From NCBI GenBank assembly GCA_009924535.1, contig RFRI01000025.1, positions 1-11,201 on the forward strand: 11,201 nucleotides of DNA, read 5' to 3'. The notes under the pieces are model-generated. The model saw nothing but the letters and a program-made list of their open reading frames with translations. It made no database searches and was not told the DNA's origin. The DNA comes from Verrucomicrobiota bacterium (GTDB lineage: Bacteria; Verrucomicrobiota; Verrucomicrobiia; Opitutales; UBA953). The position numbers were made by a program, and so were the translations under genes. Shown here in pieces: positions 6,016 through 11,201 of this stretch. Within the stretch, counting starts at the first letter, position 1. The number at the start of each line of letters is the position of its first letter.

Positions 6016-8946
6016 TTACCTCAGAGTCTGCAGGAACGCCTTCACGTCTTCCAGTTCCTGGGGCTTGAGGATCAGGCCCATGGGCGGCATCGGCGAGACG
6101 CCAAGCTTCTCGTAACCCTTCGCGAGGACCTTGTTGGGTTCGAGCAGGGACTCCTGGATGTAGGCGGGCGTGGCACGCTTGGCGATGCCGTCCAGCGCGG
6201 GACCGATGGCGCTGCCCTTCCCTCCGACCATGTGACAGTTCATGCAAGCGGCGACGGGGTGCTTCCAGAAGATCTGCTCGCCGCGGGCAGCCACGCCGGC
6301 GGTCACGGGAGTATCGCCGACCATGGTGAGTTCGCACAGCTTCACGTCGTCGAAAATCGCGTCGCCGGAGGCGGCTACCTGCAGCAGGTTGATGCTGGCC
6401 TTGGCTCGGTTGCCGCTGTTGAAGACGACATCGACTTCGCCCCATTCCGACTCGCGGGCGATGACCTTCTCGGTCTCGGCGCGGCCGATGTGATCGTTGA
6501 GGCTGGCCTTGCCGCGCATGGCATGGGTCTTGATCCAGGCGCTCAGGCGATACTCGGTGTTCGGCTTCAGCTCGACGTCGGCGAAGAGGCTGGTGTCGTC
6601 GTCCCCGCGGGCGATGACGCGTACCGCGTTCTTGCCGGAATGGACCAGCGCAGGGTCGGTGACGATCGCCCACGCGACGGTCTTGTTGCCGGGCTTGCTG
6701 CCGTAATCACGACGCTTCCAACCCGCAGGCAGCTTCTTATCCGCGGCCACGTCCTCGAAACCAGGATTGGGCAACAGATTCGGGCCTTCGACGAAGGTGG
6801 CGGTCTTATGTTTCTTCGCGAGCAGACGAGATGCCTCGTTAAGCCATTCGTCGGACTTGATGGCCGCGTCGGCGGCGAGCTGACGAGCGAGCGTCTGCAC
6901 CTCCGGAGTCGTCGGGAAATCGACGAGCTTCACCAAGGCGGCGAGACGCGTGGTCGGATCCTTGTCGGCCACGACGCCGGAACCGAAGAAGAGCTTCTGC
7001 GCCGGCTCATCGACGCCGAGGGCACGGATGGCGTTACGACGCAAGCCGGCGGACGATGAAAGCAAAGCAGCCTGATGCGTGGCGGCATCGAGTTCACCGA
7101 GCCCCTGCAAGGCCCAGAGGGCGTGGATGGCACCGATGTCGGCGGAGGACTTCGTCACGAGGGCGCGAAGCGCCGGAGCGAGGTCCTTCTTCTTACCTTC
7201 GACGATCAGGCGCTGGGCCTGCAGTCGACCGTATTGGGTGCTGCCGGAAAGACCGGCGATGAGTTCGGCGGCGGAATCGCCTTGGGCGGCCTTGGCGACG
7301 GAGCCGGACTGCTCCCAGACGAGGCGGTAGATGCGTCCGCGGGCATGGTCGCGCAGGTCGTTCTCATGCGCGCCACCGACGCCGGTCTTGGCGTCGTAGC
7401 CGCCGCGGCCGACGCTCGGTGTCGGGTTGTGCTGGATGATGAAGTTCTGCCAGTCGGCGAACCAGATCGCGCCGTCCGGACCGACGGCCGAGAAGACGGG
7501 CGACATCCATTCGTCGGAGCTCGCCACGAGATTGAAGGCGTCCTTGGCGACATAGCCGGCGCCGTCCGGCTGCACATCCATGAGAGCGATCACTTTCATC
7601 GTCGGCTCGCAGACCATCGCCTTGCCTTGGAGACGGGGCGGCAGCTGGGCGGAATAGATGAAATTGGAGCCGGCGGCGGCGGTGTAGCCGCCCATGACGT
7701 CGACCTGTCGGAAGTTCGGGGTGATCGTGTGCGTCTTGTCGACGAGGTTGATCTTCTTGGCCGTCATCGTGCGGGCGCCCTTCGGGACGACGTTGGCCGG
7801 GATGCCGCCGAAGAAGAGCGGGGCGTTATTGGCCGTGCCACCGAAATCGTCGCCGGAGGCGTTGGCGCTCTGACCCCAGGTATTGTTCGTGAATTGGTGG
7901 AGGTATTCCAGTTTCGTTCCATCGGCCGAGAAACGGTAGGTGCCTTGCGCGAAGGATTTCGGCTGTCCGCCGATCTCACCGTTGAAACCGCTGTAACCGA
8001 CGGCGCCGCGCAGCCAGTTATCATAGCCGTAGGAGAGATTGCTCGTCTGGGCGTGGGTATCGCGGATGCCCCAGCCGGTCAGGATGACCTGGCGCACGTC
8101 CGCCTTGTCGTCGCCGTCGGTATCCTTGAGGAAGACGAAGTTCGGGGCCTGCGCCACGATCACGCCGCCGTTGGCGAACACGAGGCTCGTCGGGATGTTG
8201 AGGTGATCGGCGAAGACCGTGAACTTGTCGGCCTTGCCGTCGCCGTCGGTGTCTTCGCAGATGACGATCTTGTCGTTACCCTGCAGTTGGTCTTCCTTCA
8301 CTCCATGAGGGTAGTCCGAGGTCTCGCAGACCCAGAGGCGACCGCGGGCATCCCAGGCGAAAGCGATCGGCTTCATGATGTCGGGCTCAGAAGCGAAGAG
8401 CACCAGCTTCATGTCCGCCGGGACCTGCGTGCGCTCCATGCTCCCCTTGACCGAGAAGGGCTTCTGGAAGGTCAGTGGCTCGGGGCGCTTCTCGTAGTTG
8501 GCCACGTTGCCGTTCTTCTCGCGGACCTCGGGGTCGCGCTGCGCGAGGAACTTCTGCCAGGCGGATTTGCGGGCCGAAGGAAGCGCGGCTTCGAGCTGGG
8601 CGCGGAAAGCGGCCGGAGTCGTATCGGCCTTGACGTAGAGGACCGAAACCATCGCCCCGTTCGGCAGCTTGATCTCGGTGTTGAGCGCGGGCGAACCGTC
8701 GGCGTTCGGCTTCACTGCGAGGACGTCGTAGCGTTCGAGCGTCGCGGCGTCGGGAGTGAGACCGGAAGCATAATCGAACCAGATCGCATCGCGACCCATT
8801 TCGGCCATCAGCGAGTGAAGCGGGCCGGCGGCGGACTGTTCGGCGCCCGAGGCGTCCAGATACAGGACGCGGACCGGGCCGGCGGCGGGAGCCGCGGAGG
8901 CTACGGCGGAGAGACAGACGGAGAGGAAAGCGACGAGGAGGCGCAT
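6016..8946 (-). CDS. Secreted PVC-type multidomain c-type cytochrome (propeller, helical repeats, CBM-like domain, CxxCH)
   Basis: This 976-residue exported protein resembles the large 'membrane-bound dehydrogenase' cytochromes of Verrucomicrobiota and Planctomycetota, which are thought to oxidise sugars or other carbohydrates in the periplasm. A signal peptide (1-18, A-S-A before A-P) comes first. A region of about 24-110 vaguely recalls a shortened ThuA-like fold. The sorbosone-dehydrogenase-like beta-propeller follows (about 160-545), with two calcium-type loops, D-T-D-G-D-G-K-A-D (232-240) and D-T-D-G-D-D-K-A-D (275-283). Next are alpha-helical HEAT-like repeats (about 555-715), a carbohydrate-binding-like jelly roll (about 722-872, starting N-L-L-P-N-P-G-F-E-D), and a C-terminal cytochrome c domain (about 883-976) with heme motif C901-M-N-C904-H905 and a likely distal Met in M-P-P-M-G (953-957). 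I chose ATG 8944-8946 because it begins the signal peptide; the in-frame extension to 9087 overlaps the groEL terminator. The substrate is unknown. Confidence 0.9.
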   Translation of the reverse strand: MRLLVAFLSVCLSAVASAAPAAGPVRVLYLDASGAEQSAAGPLHSLMAEMGRDAIWFDYASGLTPDAATLERYDVLAVKPNADGSPALNTEIKLPNGAMVSVLYVKADTTPAAFRAQLEAALPSARKSAWQKFLAQRDPEVREKNGNVANYEKRPEPLTFQKPFSVKGSMERTQVPADMKLVLFASEPDIMKPIAFAWDARGRLWVCETSDYPHGVKEDQLQGNDKIVICEDTDGDGKADKFTVFADHLNIPTSLVFANGGVIVAQAPNFVFLKDTDGDDKADVRQVILTGWGIRDTHAQTSNLSYGYDNWLRGAVGYSGFNGEIGGQPKSFAQGTYRFSADGTKLEYLHQFTNNTWGQSANASGDDFGGTANNAPLFFGGIPANVVPKGARTMTAKKINLVDKTHTITPNFRQVDVMGGYTAAAGSNFIYSAQLPPRLQGKAMVCEPTMKVIALMDVQPDGAGYVAKDAFNLVASSDEWMSPVFSAVGPDGAIWFADWQNFIIQHNPTPSVGRGGYDAKTGVGGAHENDLRDHARGRIYRLVWEQSGSVAKAAQGDSAAELIAGLSGSTQYGRLQAQRLIVEGKKKDLAPALRALVTKSSADIGAIHALWALQGLGELDAATHQAALLSSSAGLRRNAIRALGVDEPAQKLFFGSGVVADKDPTTRLAALVKLVDFPTTPEVQTLARQLAADAAIKSDEWLNEASRLLAKKHKTATFVEGPNLLPNPGFEDVAADKKLPAGWKRRDYGSKPGNKTVAWAIVTDPALVHSGKNAVRVIARGDDDTSLFADVELKPNTEYRLSAWIKTHAMRGKASLNDHIGRAETEKVIARESEWGEVDVVFNSGNRAKASINLLQVAASGDAIFDDVKLCELTMVGDTPVTAGVAARGEQIFWKHPVAACMNCHMVGGKGSAIGPALDGIAKRATPAYIQESLLEPNKVLAKGYEKLGVSPMPPMGLILKPQELEDVKAFLQTLR

Positions 8947-8957
8947 AGGGGTATGCG
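8942..8957 (-). promoter_or_regulatory. Hairpin that would enclose the cytochrome start codon
   Basis: CGCATA (8942-8947) and TATGCG (8952-8957) are a perfect 6-bp inverted repeat around GGGG. In the mRNA the 3' arm contains the AUG of the cytochrome gene (8944-8946), so folding would hide the start codon. The stem is short, so this may be chance. Confidence 0.3.
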
Positions 8958-9084
8958 GAAAAGACAAACCATCCCCGCGCCCTTGGCAATACGGCGAAGA
9001 TAAGAAACGTAGTGCTGGACGTCCTTCCGGCTGGGCCGTTGTCGTAAAAATGAAAGGTACGCCGCCCTGGCGGCCAGGTGGGCA

Positions 9085-9114
9085 CAAAAAAACGGCGCCC
9101 AGACGGGCGCCGTT
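9085..9114 (-). terminator. Intrinsic terminator of the groES-groEL operon
   Basis: A perfect 10-bp inverted repeat (9091-9100 with 9105-9114) has a 4-base loop. Read on the minus strand it is followed by seven T residues (the A run at 9085-9091). It starts about 26 bases after the groEL stop codon (9141-9143) and separates the operon from the cytochrome gene downstream. Confidence 0.93.
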
Positions 9115-9140
9115 GTTCGGGAAGCGGTCGCTCAGCGACC

Positions 9141-10677
<1,537 letters not shown>

Positions 10678-10707
10678 AGTGGTGTGGTTTGAGAGTTAGG
10701 GGTGAGA

Positions 10708-11013
10708 TTATTCGATGACGGCGAGGATCTCTTCTTCGCGAAGGAGGAGGTAGATCACTTCGTCGAGCTTCACTTCCGTGCCGGCGTACTTGCCGACGAG
10801 GACCTTGTCGCCGACCTTGACGTTGAAGGCGACCTTCTTGCCGTCCTTATCGAGGGCGCCGGTGCCGAGGGCGATGACCTTGGCTTCCTGCGGCTTCTCC
10901 TTGGCGGAGTCAGGGATGATGATGCCGCCCTTGATTTCTTCAGCCTCTTCGATGCGCTGGAGGAGGACGCGGTCGCCGAGGGGCTTGACGCTGGGTTTGG
11001 TGTTTTTGGCCAT
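10708..11013 (-). CDS. groES: GroES (10-kDa co-chaperonin)
   Basis: This 101-residue co-chaperonin caps GroEL as a heptamer and closes the folding chamber. The sequence runs from V-K-P-L-G-D-R-V-L-L (about 9-18) through the mobile-loop region E-E-I-K-G-G-I-I-I-P (about 24-33), whose G-G-I-I-I binds the GroEL apical domain, to V-K-V-G-D-K-V-L-V-G-K-Y-A-G-T-E-V (about 66-82) and the C-terminal E-E-E-I-L-A-V-I-E. I chose ATG 11011-11013 (M-A-K-N) because GroES proteins begin a few residues before the K-P-L-G-D-R motif; an upstream in-frame ATG at 11100 would add 29 low-complexity residues. There is no Shine-Dalgarno sequence; the leader is C/A-rich. It is the first gene of a groES-groEL operon. 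No CIRCE element is visible upstream; inverted repeats lie 90-190 bases upstream. Confidence 0.95.
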   Translation of the reverse strand: MAKNTKPSVKPLGDRVLLQRIEEAEEIKGGIIIPDSAKEKPQEAKVIALGTGALDKDGKKVAFNVKVGDKVLVGKYAGTEVKLDEVIYLLLREEEILAVIE

Positions 11014-11104
11014 GGTGGGTGTTTGGGTAGAGGGTGATCGTTGGGGACGACTGCGACTTTGCAGAACAGATGCCAAAGCCGTTTTGCCGAGGTTTAGCAA
11101 ACGA

Positions 11105-11147
11105 TTAAGGGGTTTTTCTGGGGTCCTACCCCTTCTCGACCCCTTAA
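11105..11147. promoter_or_regulatory. Nested inverted repeats upstream of groES
   Basis: TTAAGGGG (11105-11112) and CCCCTTAA (11140-11147) are a perfect 8-bp inverted repeat with a 27-base spacer. Inside it, GGGGT-CCT-ACCCC (11120-11132) is a second perfect dyad, and CCCCTT at 11129-11134 offers a competing partner for the left arm. The group lies 92-134 bases before the groES start. It may be an operator or a leader structure; no known heat-shock element is matched. Confidence 0.4.
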
Positions 11148-11182
11148 ATGAGCCATTGTTCCCCGTTTAGCCAGAGACAGCC

Positions 11183-11200
11183 TGTCCCAGGGGTGGGACA
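11183..11200. repeat. Perfect 7-bp inverted repeat at window edge
   Basis: TGTCCCA (11183-11189), GGGG, then TGGGACA (11194-11200). The left arm overlaps a second small dyad, GACAG-C-CTGTC (11176-11186), so the two hairpins exclude each other. The next gene lies outside the window. It could be an operator for groES or a terminator stem for a neighbour whose T-run is not visible. Confidence 0.4.
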
Positions 11201-11201
11201 A

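Noticed and set aside
7075..9003. A 642-codon plus-strand open frame opposite the cytochrome gene
   Set aside because: Its residue make-up (Gly/Asp/Val/Arg-rich, no domains) is that of an antisense shadow in GC-rich DNA. The minus-strand protein has a signal peptide, a heme motif and recognisable domains.
8947..9087. Longer start for the cytochrome protein at 9087
   Set aside because: The extra 47 residues would precede a normal signal peptide and overlap the T-run of the groEL terminator.
11014..11100. Longer start for GroES at 11100
   Set aside because: The 29 extra residues are Ser/Pro/Arg-rich and lack homology to GroES, whose N-terminus fits the ATG at 11011-11013.

Overview
The window comes from a GC-rich bacterium, most likely a member of the Verrucomicrobiota (perhaps Opitutae). 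The main clue is the large secreted protein at 6019-8946. It joins a calcium-motif propeller, a helical repeat region and a C-terminal CxxCH cytochrome domain, an architecture typical of the PVC superphylum. No gene in the window has a recognisable Shine-Dalgarno sequence, and there is no mobile element, CRISPR array or phage gene. The content is mostly housekeeping, and I see no clearly new multi-gene system.

Layout. On the plus strand, a serine hydrolase of the beta-lactamase fold, cut off by the window edge (1-825), is followed 22 bases later by a small lipoprotein (848-1270). Both end at a strong bidirectional terminator (1277-1310). From there the minus strand carries a divergent thymidine-phosphorylase-family gene (1325-2659), then ribD (2862-3947) placed two bases behind a DEAD-box-type RNA helicase with a DEVD motif (3950-5137). 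A plus-strand tRNA-His with its own promoter and terminator sits at 5255-5425. The minus strand then holds a small membrane-anchored protein of unknown function (5452-5949) downstream of the multidomain cytochrome (6016-8946). Last comes the groES-groEL operon (9141-11013), read right to left and closed by a terminator at 9085-9114.

The most notable points are these. (1) groEL is broken: about 30 apical-domain codons (E. coli residues 221-250, including helix H) are absent and the frame shifts at the same point, which means either a real lesion or an assembly error. (2) The thymidine-phosphorylase homologue keeps the base-binding residues but has lost the catalytic-loop histidine and most of the phosphate-binding signature, so its activity is doubtful. 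(3) The cytochrome has a carbohydrate-binding-like jelly-roll domain between its helical repeats and its heme domain. (4) Start sites lack Shine-Dalgarno sequences, and three leaders share a CTAACT element. (5) The region upstream of groES has nested inverted repeats but no CIRCE operator.
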